This document shows, piece after piece, positions 14,742-23,157 of a stretch of DNA of 32,635 nucleotides (the stretch's first letter is position 1; every line of letters starts with the position of its first letter). The notes under the pieces are model-generated. The model was not told where the DNA came from. It saw only the letters and a list, made by a program, of their open reading frames with translations, and made no database searches. Source of the stretch: Alphaproteobacteria bacterium (lineage in GTDB: Bacteria; Pseudomonadota; Alphaproteobacteria; Micavibrionales; Micavibrionaceae); the NCBI GenBank assembly GCA_025451095.1, contig JANWLB010000064.1, forward strand, positions 1-32,635, read 5' to 3'. The position numbers and the translations under genes are program-made.

Positions 14742-15541
14742 GCTTTTCGAGCCTTGCCGAACAGTCTGAAAAAATTATCGGTTGTCGCGCGGGCGATCTC
14801 CGCGAACGGCGCTTCGTAAAGATCGGCGAGGCGCTGGGCCGTGTGGCAGACCAGAGCCGGTTCGTTAATATTTCCGCGGTGCGGATCCGGCGCCAGATAA
14901 GGCGCATCCGTTTCAACCAGCACCCTGTCCCTGGGTACAACACGGGCGAAATCGCGCAGGTCATCCGCCTTGGGAAATGTCAAAATGCCGGAGAATGAAA
15001 TATAAAAGCCGAGATCCAGAGCCTCCTCGCCCATTTTGCGGCCGGAGGAAAAACAGTGCATCACCCCCTTCAGACGTGTGCCTGCCCCCTCTTCCCGGAT
15101 GACTTTAATGATGTCTTCGTCGGCATCGCGCGCATGAACCACAAGGGGAAGGTCCGTTTCGATGCAGGCGCGTATGTGTTTGCGGAAGCTCAGATCCTGA
15201 TCTTCGGGCGTAGAGTTTTTATAAAAGTAATCCAGCCCGCTTTCACCTATTCCGATGACTTTGGCGTTCGATTTTGCCAGCTGCACCAGCTGCTCCTGCG
15301 TAATGGCTTGCTCGTCCGGCTTTCCGGCGTCATGGGGATGGGTACCGACTGTACACCAGACATTTTCAAATTTCTGCGCGATGCCCAGAATTTCGGGAAA
15401 TTCCTCGGCAATACGGCAGCAGATGGTGAGCATGCCGCCGACTCCGGCTTTCCCGGCATTTTCGACGATGGCGGCCGGGTCGCCGACATTCTGCAGGCGT
15501 TTGTGGTTCAGGTGGCAGTGTGAATCAATCAGCATGGCCAT
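14738..15541 (-). CDS. tatD: TatD-family metal-dependent DNase/hydrolase
   Basis: This 267-residue TIM-barrel hydrolase shows the family motifs: metal ligands in DSHCHLN at the N-terminus, GTHPHDA, GESGLDYFY, LVVHARDAD, the HCFSSG loop and ETDAPYLAPDPHRG near the C-terminus. TatD proteins are 3'-5' exonucleases or related deoxyribonucleases linked to DNA repair or turnover; the paralogue meant here (YcfH-like, beside holB/tmk/metG) is the housekeeping one. Two ATGs (15541 and 15535) are possible starts and differ by two residues; neither has a clear Shine-Dalgarno. It follows metG by 9 bases and overlaps the MBL gene by 4. Confidence 0.94.
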   Translation of the reverse strand: MAMLIDSHCHLNHKRLQNVGDPAAIVENAGKAGVGGMLTICCRIAEEFPEILGIAQKFENVWCTVGTHPHDAGKPDEQAITQEQLVQLAKSNAKVIGIGESGLDYFYKNSTPEDQDLSFRKHIRACIETDLPLVVHARDADEDIIKVIREEGAGTRLKGVMHCFSSGRKMGEEALDLGFYISFSGILTFPKADDLRDFARVVPRDRVLVETDAPYLAPDPHRGNINEPALVCHTAQRLADLYEAPFAEIARATTDNFFRLFGKARKA

Positions 15542-15550
15542 AACTAGCTT

Positions 15551-17131
15551 TTAGGCGCGCACCCCTGTTTTGCCATGACTCTTATCTTCCTCCATGATGC
15601 GGGGGAAAACACCCGCCGGGGCGGGCAGCGCCATTCCGGGCTTCAGGGCATGGGCTGCCGACAGGCATTCGAGACGGCGGCTGTTCCCGGCGACGGCGAC
15701 CTGATCAAGAATTTTTGCAGCCGAATCCGGCATAAAGGGCTGAACGATCAGGCCCAGACAACGTATAGTTTCCGCCAGTGCATACAAAACCGTGGCCATG
15801 CGCGGAGGATCGGTTTTCTTAAGGCTCCAGGGCGCCTGTGTGTCAATATAAGCGTTCGCGTTAATGACAACCTGCCAAATGGCTTCCAGCGCCTTGTGGA
15901 AACGCTGAGCGTCCAGCTCATCCCGTACCTGCGCCAGCAGGCTATATGCCTGTTCCAGCATTTTTTTATCATCCCCTGAGAATTCACCGTGCTCGGGCAC
16001 TGCCGCATCGCAGTTTTTCTGGATCATGGAAAGGGTCCGCTGTGCCAAATTGCCAAGACCATTGGCGAGATCGTTGTTGATACGGTTCAGTGCCTGTGCG
16101 TGAGAAAAATCACCATCATTACCAAAAGGCACTTCACGCAGAAGAAAGTAACGCGACTGATCGACGCCATAAAGCTGCACAAGGTCCTGCGGCGCTATAA
16201 CATTGCCCAGGGATTTTGACATTTTCTGACCCTCAATAGTCCACCAGCCATGCGCGAAGATGCGCTTTGGCGCCGCCAGACCGGCGGACATCAGGAAGGC
16301 AGGCCAGTATACCGCATGAAAACGCAATATATCCTTGCCGACCATATGAATATCCGCCGGCCAGAATTTTTTAAATGGGGAAGCGCCCTCATCAGGATAA
16401 CCAATTGCCGTGATATAGTTCGCCAGGGCATCAATCCAGACATACATGACATGCCCCGGTGCGTCAGGCACCGGCACGCCCCAGTCCATGCGCGTGCGGC
16501 TTATGGACAGATCCTTCAGCTCGCCCTTCACGAAACTTTTGACTTCGTTGAAGCGCGTATGCGGCAGCACGAAATCGGGGTTTTTCTCATAAAACTCCAG
16601 AAGGCGGTCGCGCCACGCCGAGAGGCGGAAGAAATAGCTTTCCTCCTCCACCCATTCGCACTCAGCGCCAGAAGGTGCGATTTTCTTGCCGCCCGGGCCG
16701 TCGGTCAGCTCGTCTTCGCCGTAATAGGCTTCGTCACGCACAGCGTACCAGCCGCTGTATTTGGCCAGATATATATCGCCGGCATCCGTTAATTTTTGCC
16801 AGAGTGCCTGAGCCGATTTTTTATGGCGGGCTTCGGTTGTGCGGATAAAGGCATCGTTGGAATAATTCAGAAGACCGATCAGGTCGCGAAAATTCTGCGA
16901 TACGTTATCGGTAAATGTCTGGGGATCTATTCCCGCCTTTTCGGCGGCCTGCGCCACTTTCTGACCATGCTCATCGGTGCCGGTCAGAAAAAAGACCTCA
17001 TGTCCATCCAGACGCTTGAACCGGGCCAGCACGTCGCAGGCAATAGTCGTATAGGCGTGCCCCAGATGCGGCTTGTCGTTCACATAGTAGATCGGCGTTG
17101 TAATATAAAAAGGCGGACGGTCGGCGGTCAT
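15551..17131 (-). CDS. metG: Methionyl-tRNA synthetase
   Basis: The 526-residue enzyme charges tRNA-Met. Class I signatures are HLGH at residues 22-25 and KMSKS at 303-307, with FLTGTDEHGQK and the WIDALANYI region between them. The connective peptide has YAVRDEAYYGEDEL in place of the four-Cys zinc knuckle, so this is the zinc-free form found in many Alphaproteobacteria. An anticodon-binding helical domain follows, and the C-terminal dimerisation (EMAP/Trbp111) domain is absent, which matches the length. The start ATG at 17131 is immediately followed by the conserved sequence TADRPPFYITTPIYYVND. It lies 28 bases after holB in the same operon. Confidence 0.97.
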   Translation of the reverse strand: MTADRPPFYITTPIYYVNDKPHLGHAYTTIACDVLARFKRLDGHEVFFLTGTDEHGQKVAQAAEKAGIDPQTFTDNVSQNFRDLIGLLNYSNDAFIRTTEARHKKSAQALWQKLTDAGDIYLAKYSGWYAVRDEAYYGEDELTDGPGGKKIAPSGAECEWVEEESYFFRLSAWRDRLLEFYEKNPDFVLPHTRFNEVKSFVKGELKDLSISRTRMDWGVPVPDAPGHVMYVWIDALANYITAIGYPDEGASPFKKFWPADIHMVGKDILRFHAVYWPAFLMSAGLAAPKRIFAHGWWTIEGQKMSKSLGNVIAPQDLVQLYGVDQSRYFLLREVPFGNDGDFSHAQALNRINNDLANGLGNLAQRTLSMIQKNCDAAVPEHGEFSGDDKKMLEQAYSLLAQVRDELDAQRFHKALEAIWQVVINANAYIDTQAPWSLKKTDPPRMATVLYALAETIRCLGLIVQPFMPDSAAKILDQVAVAGNSRRLECLSAAHALKPGMALPAPAGVFPRIMEEDKSHGKTGVRA

Positions 17132-17159
17132 GGTCGGTCTTCGTCCTTGTTCGCTCTGG

Positions 17160-18323
17160 TCAGTTGAAGATCATAAAGGCGCCCAGAACGGCTTGCTTCT
17201 TATCAAGGCCGGCATGGGAGACTGTATCAAAATGGCTTTTGAGGTTTTCACAAATTTCGATCCAGCCTGCAAGGGAATAATGTTCCATAAGTAGGAAAAG
17301 TGCCTTGCCGCCGGGAAGAAAGGATGGAATTTCCTGTCCCTGTGCCTTGGCGCGCAGCAGAGTTTCGCAGATCCACAGCAAAATCTCGCTGAAAGCGCGC
17401 AGGCTGTCATCCTGTCCTGATTTGGAAAGATTATCGGCCAGGTTATGTATGCCGGGCCAGTTCCATTTGGGCCAGGTCAGGAGCAGTTCGACCGTGCCGG
17501 CAACCGCTGCCCTGCCCCCCTCGCCGGCCAGGCGCAAGCCCTGCCCGATGCTGCCGCCGGATATTGACCAGAGCAGGCCGATATCCTTGTCGCTTAACGA
17601 GGGATTTTCGTGCCGCAGCAGCGCACTGAAAATATTATTCGGCGGCGGCGAAAAACTGATGACGCGCATGCGCGAACGGATCGTCGGTATCAGCAATCCT
17701 GCCTTGTGAGCCACAAGAATTAAAATCGTGCGCGGCGGCGGTTCCTCAAGAATTTTGAGGATGGCGTTCTGGCTGGCGCGGTTCATGCTGTCCGCGTCAT
17801 CAACAATGACGATCCGCCAGCCGTCTGTCTGCGCGGACGTCAGACGCAGGAACGGCGCGATCTTGCGCACTTCATCGACCGGAAGGATAAGTTGGCGCCG
17901 TCCTTTCTTTTCATCAAAAGGACGCTCAATGGTCAGAAGATCGGGGTGTCCTGCGGCGGCCACCTGCCGGAAGACGGGATCATCTTCCTTTACGGCCAGA
18001 CTTTCAAACCGGGCTGCCGGAAGGGGATCTCCGAACAATCCGCCCGATGATTCCGCCGCGGCCGTTCCACCGCCATTTTTGAATAGAAACCGGGCCAGGC
18101 GGAAAGCCATGGTTGATTTCCCTATGCCTTCCAGCCCGGTGAAAACAAGCGCATGCGGCAGACGCCCCTCGTTATAAAGGTTCAGCAATTCCCTTTCGAC
18201 GGTTTCATGCCCCCGGCATTCGGAAGCCTGGCGCGGCGGCGGCAAGGCCGCACCGGCCTCTTCTGCCTTGGCGGATTCGCGCTCATAGGGATCGTTGTCG
18301 CTCTCGAAATCGTCATCGAACAT
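17160..18323 (-). CDS. holB: DNA polymerase III delta' subunit
   Basis: The 387-residue protein is the delta' clamp-loader subunit. It has a Walker A motif (GLEGIGKST, about residues 63-71), the sensor-like stretch VDDADSMNRASQNAILKILEEPP, and IPTIRSRM. The first 30 residues form an acidic extension (MFDDDFESDNDPYE). The cysteine zinc module of the gamma/delta' type is missing, as usual in this class. The frame extends upstream to 18431, but that part overlaps tmk and looks random, so the ATG at 18323 is chosen; it overlaps tmk by 11 bases. Some annotators call this gene simply an AAA family ATPase. Context tmk-holB-metG-tatD is strongly supportive. Confidence 0.92.
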   Translation of the reverse strand: MFDDDFESDNDPYERESAKAEEAGAALPPPRQASECRGHETVERELLNLYNEGRLPHALVFTGLEGIGKSTMAFRLARFLFKNGGGTAAAESSGGLFGDPLPAARFESLAVKEDDPVFRQVAAAGHPDLLTIERPFDEKKGRRQLILPVDEVRKIAPFLRLTSAQTDGWRIVIVDDADSMNRASQNAILKILEEPPPRTILILVAHKAGLLIPTIRSRMRVISFSPPPNNIFSALLRHENPSLSDKDIGLLWSISGGSIGQGLRLAGEGGRAAVAGTVELLLTWPKWNWPGIHNLADNLSKSGQDDSLRAFSEILLWICETLLRAKAQGQEIPSFLPGGKALFLLMEHYSLAGWIEICENLKSHFDTVSHAGLDKKQAVLGAFMIFN

Positions 18324-18966
18324 CGGCGATACGCTCCTGCGTGTGGCGGCCGATGACGGCGGCAATGGATTCAGGTACGTCGTCGGCATTGATGACGATG
18401 CAGCGACCGGGATTGCTGCGGGCGATTTCAAGATAGCCCTGTCTTAGCCTTTCATGAAAAGACAGATCGAGCCGCTCAAACCGGTCTTCACCGGAGCCGG
18501 CCTCCCGCAGTCTTTTTTCTGCCCGCAACAGCCCCTTCTCGGCCGGGATATCCAGAATAAAAGTCATATCCGGCGCGAAATCACCAAGACAGAGCCTGTT
18601 CATCTCATCTATCTTTTCAAGACCGAGCCCGTGTCCAAAACCCTGATAGGCACGGGTTGAATCAGCGAAGCGGTCGGATATGACGATTTTTCCGGCGGCG
18701 ATGGCAGGCTTGATAAGATTGTCCACATGCATGGTACGCCCGGCAAAAAGGAGCAAGGCCTCCGCCATCGGCGACCAGTTTCCGCCTTCGCGCTGGACCA
18801 GAAAATCCCTGATTTTTTCGGCTTCCGGAGTACCGCCCGGCTCTCGCGTGGTTATTACATCGCGGCCGGCGGATTTAAGGCGTTCTTTGAGGAGATGGAT
18901 CTGGGTGGTCTTGCCACTCCCCTCTCCTCCCTCAAAGGTAATGAACGCGCCGACGGCTTTGTTCAT
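18313..18966 (-). CDS. tmk: Thymidylate kinase
   Basis: The 217-residue kinase phosphorylates dTMP to dTDP. Motifs are the P-loop FEGGEGSGKTTQ (about residues 11-22), the TREPGGTP loop, the DR motif in ISDRFADSTRAYQG, and the LID region RLREAGSGEDRFE. The arginines in the LID rather than the P-loop indicate the type II enzyme seen in E. coli. Its ATG at 18966 overlaps the dacA stop by 4 bases, and its end overlaps holB by 11. Confidence 0.96.
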   Translation of the reverse strand: MNKAVGAFITFEGGEGSGKTTQIHLLKERLKSAGRDVITTREPGGTPEAEKIRDFLVQREGGNWSPMAEALLLFAGRTMHVDNLIKPAIAAGKIVISDRFADSTRAYQGFGHGLGLEKIDEMNRLCLGDFAPDMTFILDIPAEKGLLRAEKRLREAGSGEDRFERLDLSFHERLRQGYLEIARSNPGRCIVINADDVPESIAAVIGRHTQERIADVR

Positions 18967-20210
18967 TGCATCGCTGCCAACCGTCCGTCCAGCATCAAAC
19001 GCGCTTTTGCGATCGTGCCTGCGAAAAATCCGATCCGGCCGACATCGGCTCCGGCGATGAGAGGCAGCTCAATCTTGCCTATGCGCGGTGAATCCACGCG
19101 CAGCACGCCGACTTGCTGGCCTTTTTTAACCGGCGCCTGAAGCGGCCCCTTATAGGCAACTTCAACCTTCAGATCGTTTTTTACTGATACGGGCACGGTG
19201 ACGTTCAGGTCCTTCTGGATAACCAGCGGCACGGTGGCGCTTTTGCCCATGACGACAGGCGCCTCCTCAACCGTTTCACCGGCTGCAAAAATCTTGACGT
19301 TCTCAAAGCTCCGCAGAGCCCAGTCCAGCAGGCGAGCACTTTCCTCGGCACGCACCTTCTCACTTTCAAGGCCATTGAGAACCATGACGACGCGGCGACC
19401 ATCGCGCGCGCCTGAGCCCATGAGACCGTAGCCGGCACCTTCCGTGTGTCCGGTCTTGATGCCGTCGGCGCCGATATTTCTGTACAGGAGAGGATTGCGG
19501 TTCGGCTGGCGGATATTGTTATAGGTGAATTCTTTCTCCGAATAATATTTGTAGTCCTCGGGGAAATCGCGGATCAAGTGAACTGCCAGCGTAGACAGGT
19601 CGCGCGCCGTGGAATAATGGTCGGGATCGGGCCAGCCGCTGGCGTTCATGAAATGGCTGTTGCTCATCCCGATGGATTCCGCCTTTGTATTCATGCGGTC
19701 GGCGAAAGCCTCCTCCGTTCCGGCAATACCTTCGGCCAGCGCAACGGTGGCATCATTGCCCGATTGTACAATTACGCCCTGGATCAGGTCTTCGACCTTG
19801 ATCTGCTTGCCGACCTCGATAAACATTTTCGAGCCTTCCATACGCCAGGCCTTTTCACTGACGGGGAGCGTATCGTCGAGTTTAAGCTTTCCCTCTTTCA
19901 AAGCCTGAAAAACCAGATAGACAGTCATGGTCTTGCTCATAGATGAGGTCGGCATTTTCTCATCGGGGTTCTTTTCAAGCAGGGTCATGCCCGTGTCGTA
20001 ATCAATGATAATCGCCTGCTTGGCAACTGTCGGGCCTGTGCTTACAGCTGTCGGTGCCGCTTTTTCCGCTGCTTCTTCCGTGGAGGGAGCGGCGGCCTTT
20101 GTTACGGCGGCAGGCAAATCTTCCGCCAGAGCGGAACTGCCGAAAGCAGCCAGGGCCAGCAGACCCAGAACATATCCGGTTTTAAAAAGCCAAGATGCCG
20201 TTTTACGCAT
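18963..20210 (-). CDS. dacA: D-alanyl-D-alanine carboxypeptidase (penicillin-binding protein 5/6 family)
   Basis: The 415-residue protein has a signal peptide (residues 1-29, ending ALAE) followed by an Ala/Thr-rich linker to about residue 62. The peptidase domain shows SMSK (Ser90 nucleophile, Lys93), SGN (150-152) and KTG (252-254). A C-terminal beta domain (about 310-400) resembles the PBP5 C-terminal domain, and the end carries an amphipathic segment likely to anchor it to the membrane. It trims the terminal D-Ala from periplasmic peptidoglycan stems. The ATG at 20210 with AGGT upstream is preferred over a longer start at 20240 because it begins the signal peptide. tmk overlaps its end; rlpA is 75 bases upstream, with a hairpin between them. 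Confidence 0.94.
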   Translation of the reverse strand: MRKTASWLFKTGYVLGLLALAAFGSSALAEDLPAAVTKAAAPSTEEAAEKAAPTAVSTGPTVAKQAIIIDYDTGMTLLEKNPDEKMPTSSMSKTMTVYLVFQALKEGKLKLDDTLPVSEKAWRMEGSKMFIEVGKQIKVEDLIQGVIVQSGNDATVALAEGIAGTEEAFADRMNTKAESIGMSNSHFMNASGWPDPDHYSTARDLSTLAVHLIRDFPEDYKYYSEKEFTYNNIRQPNRNPLLYRNIGADGIKTGHTEGAGYGLMGSGARDGRRVVMVLNGLESEKVRAEESARLLDWALRSFENVKIFAAGETVEEAPVVMGKSATVPLVIQKDLNVTVPVSVKNDLKVEVAYKGPLQAPVKKGQQVGVLRVDSPRIGKIELPLIAGADVGRIGFFAGTIAKARLMLDGRLAAMQ

Positions 20211-20267
20211 TTTTACCTCATATGGATGGTCTGCGATCATTTTGAAAAAGGCGGTATACAGCTTGAA

Positions 20268-20290
20268 AATAGCGATTTTTGTTCGCTATT
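20268..20290 (-). terminator. Hairpin between rlpA and dacA, candidate terminator or attenuator
   Basis: On the minus strand AATAGCGA and TCGCTATT pair across a 7-base loop and are followed by TTTTC. The TAG stop codon of rlpA (20286-20288) lies inside the first arm, so ribosomes ending rlpA would occupy the hairpin. The stem is AT-rich and the T-run short, so termination would be partial at best. Confidence 0.45.
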
Positions 20291-21251
20291 CAACCACAAT
20301 AATGGCGCTATTCTGGCCGGCCTGGACCAGGCGGGCCAGCAGCTGGTCGGCCTCATCCACTTTGCCGACAGGGCCCAGACGAACACGGTAGAACTGCCGG
20401 CCGTTGACCTGGGCGGTGGATATGCTGGCATTGCTGTAGCTGCCAAGAGTATCTCTCTGCCGGACTGCATTGTCATATACAGTAAAGGAGCCCGCCTGTA
20501 CATATATTTCCGTTGGCCTGACCGGCAGATTGGTGACTACAGGATCGGGATAAAACTCCCCGCCCGTTGTATGGCCGGGAATGCCGGCTGCTGCTGCCGC
20601 TTGCGCCGGCTGTTGTAAAGGCTGCCGGGACACAGGTTCAAGCGCCGCGCTTTCATAGGCGGCCGGCATAGCTGCCGGCGATATCTTCTGGTTCATGGCC
20701 ACTTCATAGCCGCGTGTGGAAGCACCCGTCCGGGCAAGCTGGGCAAGGTGCTGACTTTCGTTACGCAGGACCTCGATCTTGACCTTGGCGGTGCCAATGC
20801 CGCGAAACCCCAGAAGCTCGGCGGCCTTTTCAGAAACGTCCATCACCCGGCCGCGCTTGTAAGGGCCGCGGTCATTGACACGGACAATCACGGCCCGGCC
20901 ATTGGCCAGATTGGTGACGCGGACCAGTGAAGGCATCTGCAACGTACGGTGCGCGGCCGTCAGCTCGCCCTTGCGAAAGACTTCGCCGTTGGCCGTGTGC
21001 CTGCCATCAAAGCCTGGCCCGTACCATGACGCAATACCAGTCTCGACAAGATCATACTCTTCGCGGGGATAATACCACTGCCCCTCCACCTTGTAGGGAT
21101 TTCCAATCTTGAAATTGCCCTGCTGGGCGCTGGCTGTACCGCGGCCAGCAACATCAGGCCGGCTGCGCTTCGCCAGGTGCGAGGCGTACTCGATTTCCGT
21201 GCAACCCGACAAAAACATAAGAGCGAACAAAGCCAGCAGAAAACGGGACAT
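20286..21251 (-). CDS. rlpA: Septal ring lytic transglycosylase RlpA, lipoprotein
   Basis: The 321-residue protein begins with a lipoprotein signal (LSGC, lipidated Cys17). A double-psi beta-barrel domain spans about residues 72-165, with ETGIASWYGPGFDGRHTANGE, AHRTL, VRVNDRGPY and DVSEKAAELLG. A Pro/Ala/Gln-rich linker follows (about 190-240), and a C-terminal SPOR domain (YVQAGSF to the end) binds glycan strands stripped of peptides at the septum. In Pseudomonas, RlpA is a lytic transglycosylase specific for such naked strands. It is directly downstream of mltB and upstream of dacA, a carboxypeptidase, so the neighbourhood is devoted to peptidoglycan remodelling. Confidence 0.94.
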   Translation of the reverse strand: MSRFLLALFALMFLSGCTEIEYASHLAKRSRPDVAGRGTASAQQGNFKIGNPYKVEGQWYYPREEYDLVETGIASWYGPGFDGRHTANGEVFRKGELTAAHRTLQMPSLVRVTNLANGRAVIVRVNDRGPYKRGRVMDVSEKAAELLGFRGIGTAKVKIEVLRNESQHLAQLARTGASTRGYEVAMNQKISPAAMPAAYESAALEPVSRQPLQQPAQAAAAAGIPGHTTGGEFYPDPVVTNLPVRPTEIYVQAGSFTVYDNAVRQRDTLGSYSNASISTAQVNGRQFYRVRLGPVGKVDEADQLLARLVQAGQNSAIIVVE

Positions 21252-21298
21252 TGTGTTTATCTCTACGGTCTTTCTTGTGTTTCCGGTTAGGAGGCGGC

Positions 21299-22288
21299 TC
21301 AGTAGCCGGACAGGGAATCTGCGATCAGTCCGACCGATGTGGCAAAATAGGTGGAACGGTTCCAGAGCATGATCACACGGTAGTTATTATACACCAAATA
21401 GGCCGGTCCGCCCAAGCCATCCGGTGCCACAACCGAGGCTTTCATTCCCGTCCCGTCCGGCAGGTTTTCGCCCCCGGGAAGACGGACTCCCAGGGCCTGC
21501 CACGCCGCGGGCTCCTTGCGGACCTCAAGCCCGACCAGGGCGGGTGAAAAGCCTTGCGGCAGGCGCACTTCCCGGCCCCAGCGCTCCCCTGGCCGCCAGC
21601 CGCTGGCCGAAAGGTAATGAGCGGTAGAGGCAAAGACGTCCGGCCGGCTCGACCAGATATTCTTGCGCCCGTCTCCGTCCCCGTCCACGGCGAATTTTTC
21701 AAAGCTTGAAGGCATGAACTGATTTTGACCCATGGCGCCGGCCCATGATCCTTTCATGCGGCCTCTCTCGACATGGCCTTCATCAAGAATATGAAGAGCC
21801 TTAATTAATTCATTGGAAAAAAATGAACTTCTGCGTCCATCCCAGGCTAAGGTCGCTAGTGCCGCTATAACATCGAAACCGCCTGTATTTTCTCCAAAAC
21901 TGGTTTCAATCCCCCAAAGTGCCACAATAAAGGCGGCCGGAACGCCATATTGCTTTTCAGCTTTATGCAGAAGTGCCGCATTTTGCCGCATCAGTTCACG
22001 CCCCTTGCTGATACGGGCATGACTGATGACCTGCTGGCGATAGCGGGCAAAGGTCATGGTCTTTTCCGGTTGCTTGCGATCGAGATCAAGGACGCGTTGC
22101 AGCGGAGATAATCCCGCGAAAGCCAGATCGACCGTGGAAGCCGAAACGCCCTGGCCCAGGGCGGCCTGACGCATACCCTGAAGCCAGATGGAAAAAGGTT
22201 GCGTGGCAGCTCCGGCGGCCAGGGAGAGGCAGGCCAGTCCGCAGCAAAAAATCAGTACCGGGAATATTTTTTTAAGCGACGCTTTCAC
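21299..22288 (-). CDS. mltB: MltB-family lytic murein transglycosylase
   Basis: The 329-residue protein starts with a signal peptide (hydrophobic residues 8-26, probable cleavage near AGAA). The catalytic Glu128 sits in ALWGIETSFGENTGGF. Further family blocks are KGSWAGAMGQNQFMPSSF, DGDGRKNIW and VYNNYRVIMLWNRSTYFATSV. It cleaves the MurNAc-GlcNAc bond with formation of a 1,6-anhydro ring in the periplasm. The C-terminal peptidoglycan-binding domain present in some homologues is absent. The symbol is used at family level; no lipobox is clear, although two Cys lie in the signal region (CCGLAC), so a lipoprotein form cannot be excluded. It follows ydcF by 13 bases. Confidence 0.9.
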   Translation of the reverse strand: MKASLKKIFPVLIFCCGLACLSLAAGAATQPFSIWLQGMRQAALGQGVSASTVDLAFAGLSPLQRVLDLDRKQPEKTMTFARYRQQVISHARISKGRELMRQNAALLHKAEKQYGVPAAFIVALWGIETSFGENTGGFDVIAALATLAWDGRRSSFFSNELIKALHILDEGHVERGRMKGSWAGAMGQNQFMPSSFEKFAVDGDGDGRKNIWSSRPDVFASTAHYLSASGWRPGERWGREVRLPQGFSPALVGLEVRKEPAAWQALGVRLPGGENLPDGTGMKASVVAPDGLGGPAYLVYNNYRVIMLWNRSTYFATSVGLIADSLSGY

Positions 22289-22301
22289 CTTTTCAGCATA
22301 A

Positions 22302-23096
22302 TCAAGGGACCGATGGCGGCAAAGCGATTTTTCCTGTCATATAATAGGCGGCGAACCCGGCATATTCATGCAGGGCCATATCGGCTTTGTGAAAATTTCC
22401 GCCGACATCAAAGCGGCGTGGCTTCAATCCTGTATAACCGTCTGTCCTGTAATCCGTGGGCCAGGGCACGACGCCGCTCCACCCGGCCTGCCTGAAAACG
22501 CCCATGGCGCGGGGCATGTGCCAGGCCGAGGTGACCAGCAGCCATGTTTCTCCTGGCTGGGGCTCAAACAGTTTTTTTGTAAAAACCGCGTTTTCCCAGG
22601 TGTTGCGCGATTCATCCTCGAAAAAGACAGCCGGTGGCTCAAATCCGTTTTCGGCCAGAAAGGCTTCGGCATCGGCGGCTTCGGGATGATCTTTTCTCAG
22701 AAGACGTCCTTCCCCGCCGCTGAAAATCAACAGGGCTTCCGGATACTGGCGGGCCAGCCTGAGACCCTCAAGGACGCGTTCGGCATTGTCGTTCAGGGCG
22801 ATAATCCGGCGGCTGCGCGAAATATCACCCTCGAAAGTGCCGCCCAGCACGATGATTCCGCTGACGGCCTGCGGCGGCGGTTCCGGGCGGGTATAGCGAT
22901 TCTCCAGCCCGGCCAGAAGGCTGGGACCGATGGGGATAAGTCCGGGGACAAGAAATAACAGGAGGCCCGTCACCAGAATAAGACGGCCTAGGCGCCGGGA
23001 AAAAGACATAAGAACAGCACCCGCCGCCAGCAGACAGAAAACCAGATTTAGGGGCGACATCAGGGCGCCCGTCAGTTTGGATAAGGTAAAAAACAT
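22302..23096 (-). CDS. YdcF/ElyC-family (DUF218) membrane protein
   Basis: The 264-residue protein has two N-terminal hydrophobic segments (about residues 8-35 and 38-58), then a DUF218 domain with IIVLGG, LNDNAERVLEGLRLA, LIFSGGEG, EDESRNTWENA and LLVTSAWHMPRAMGVFRQAGW. ElyC-type members act in envelope integrity and influence undecaprenyl-phosphate or enterobacterial common antigen and peptidoglycan homeostasis; the biochemical reaction is not settled. The ATG at 23096 starts the first membrane segment; the longer upstream frame would run into the opposite-strand TPR gene region. It heads the ydcF-mltB-rlpA unit and is divergent from the TPR gene. Confidence 0.88.
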   Translation of the reverse strand: MFFTLSKLTGALMSPLNLVFCLLAAGAVLMSFSRRLGRLILVTGLLLFLVPGLIPIGPSLLAGLENRYTRPEPPPQAVSGIIVLGGTFEGDISRSRRIIALNDNAERVLEGLRLARQYPEALLIFSGGEGRLLRKDHPEAADAEAFLAENGFEPPAVFFEDESRNTWENAVFTKKLFEPQPGETWLLVTSAWHMPRAMGVFRQAGWSGVVPWPTDYRTDGYTGLKPRRFDVGGNFHKADMALHEYAGFAAYYMTGKIALPPSVP

Positions 23097-23100
23097 GACA

Positions 23101-23128
23101 TTGTCATTTTTAGCGCATAAAGTATGAC
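23101..23128 (+). promoter_or_regulatory. Candidate sigma70-type promoter for the TPR/glycosyltransferase operon
   Basis: TTGTCA at 23101-23106 and TATGAC at 23123-23128 are separated by 16 bases, giving five and four matches to the consensus boxes. Transcription would begin near 23135, about 23 bases before the start codon at 23158. The region is the only gap (61 bases) between the divergent ydcF and TPR genes. Confidence 0.45.
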
Positions 23129-23157
23129 TCTCCCAGCGGAATTCTTGGGATATTAAG

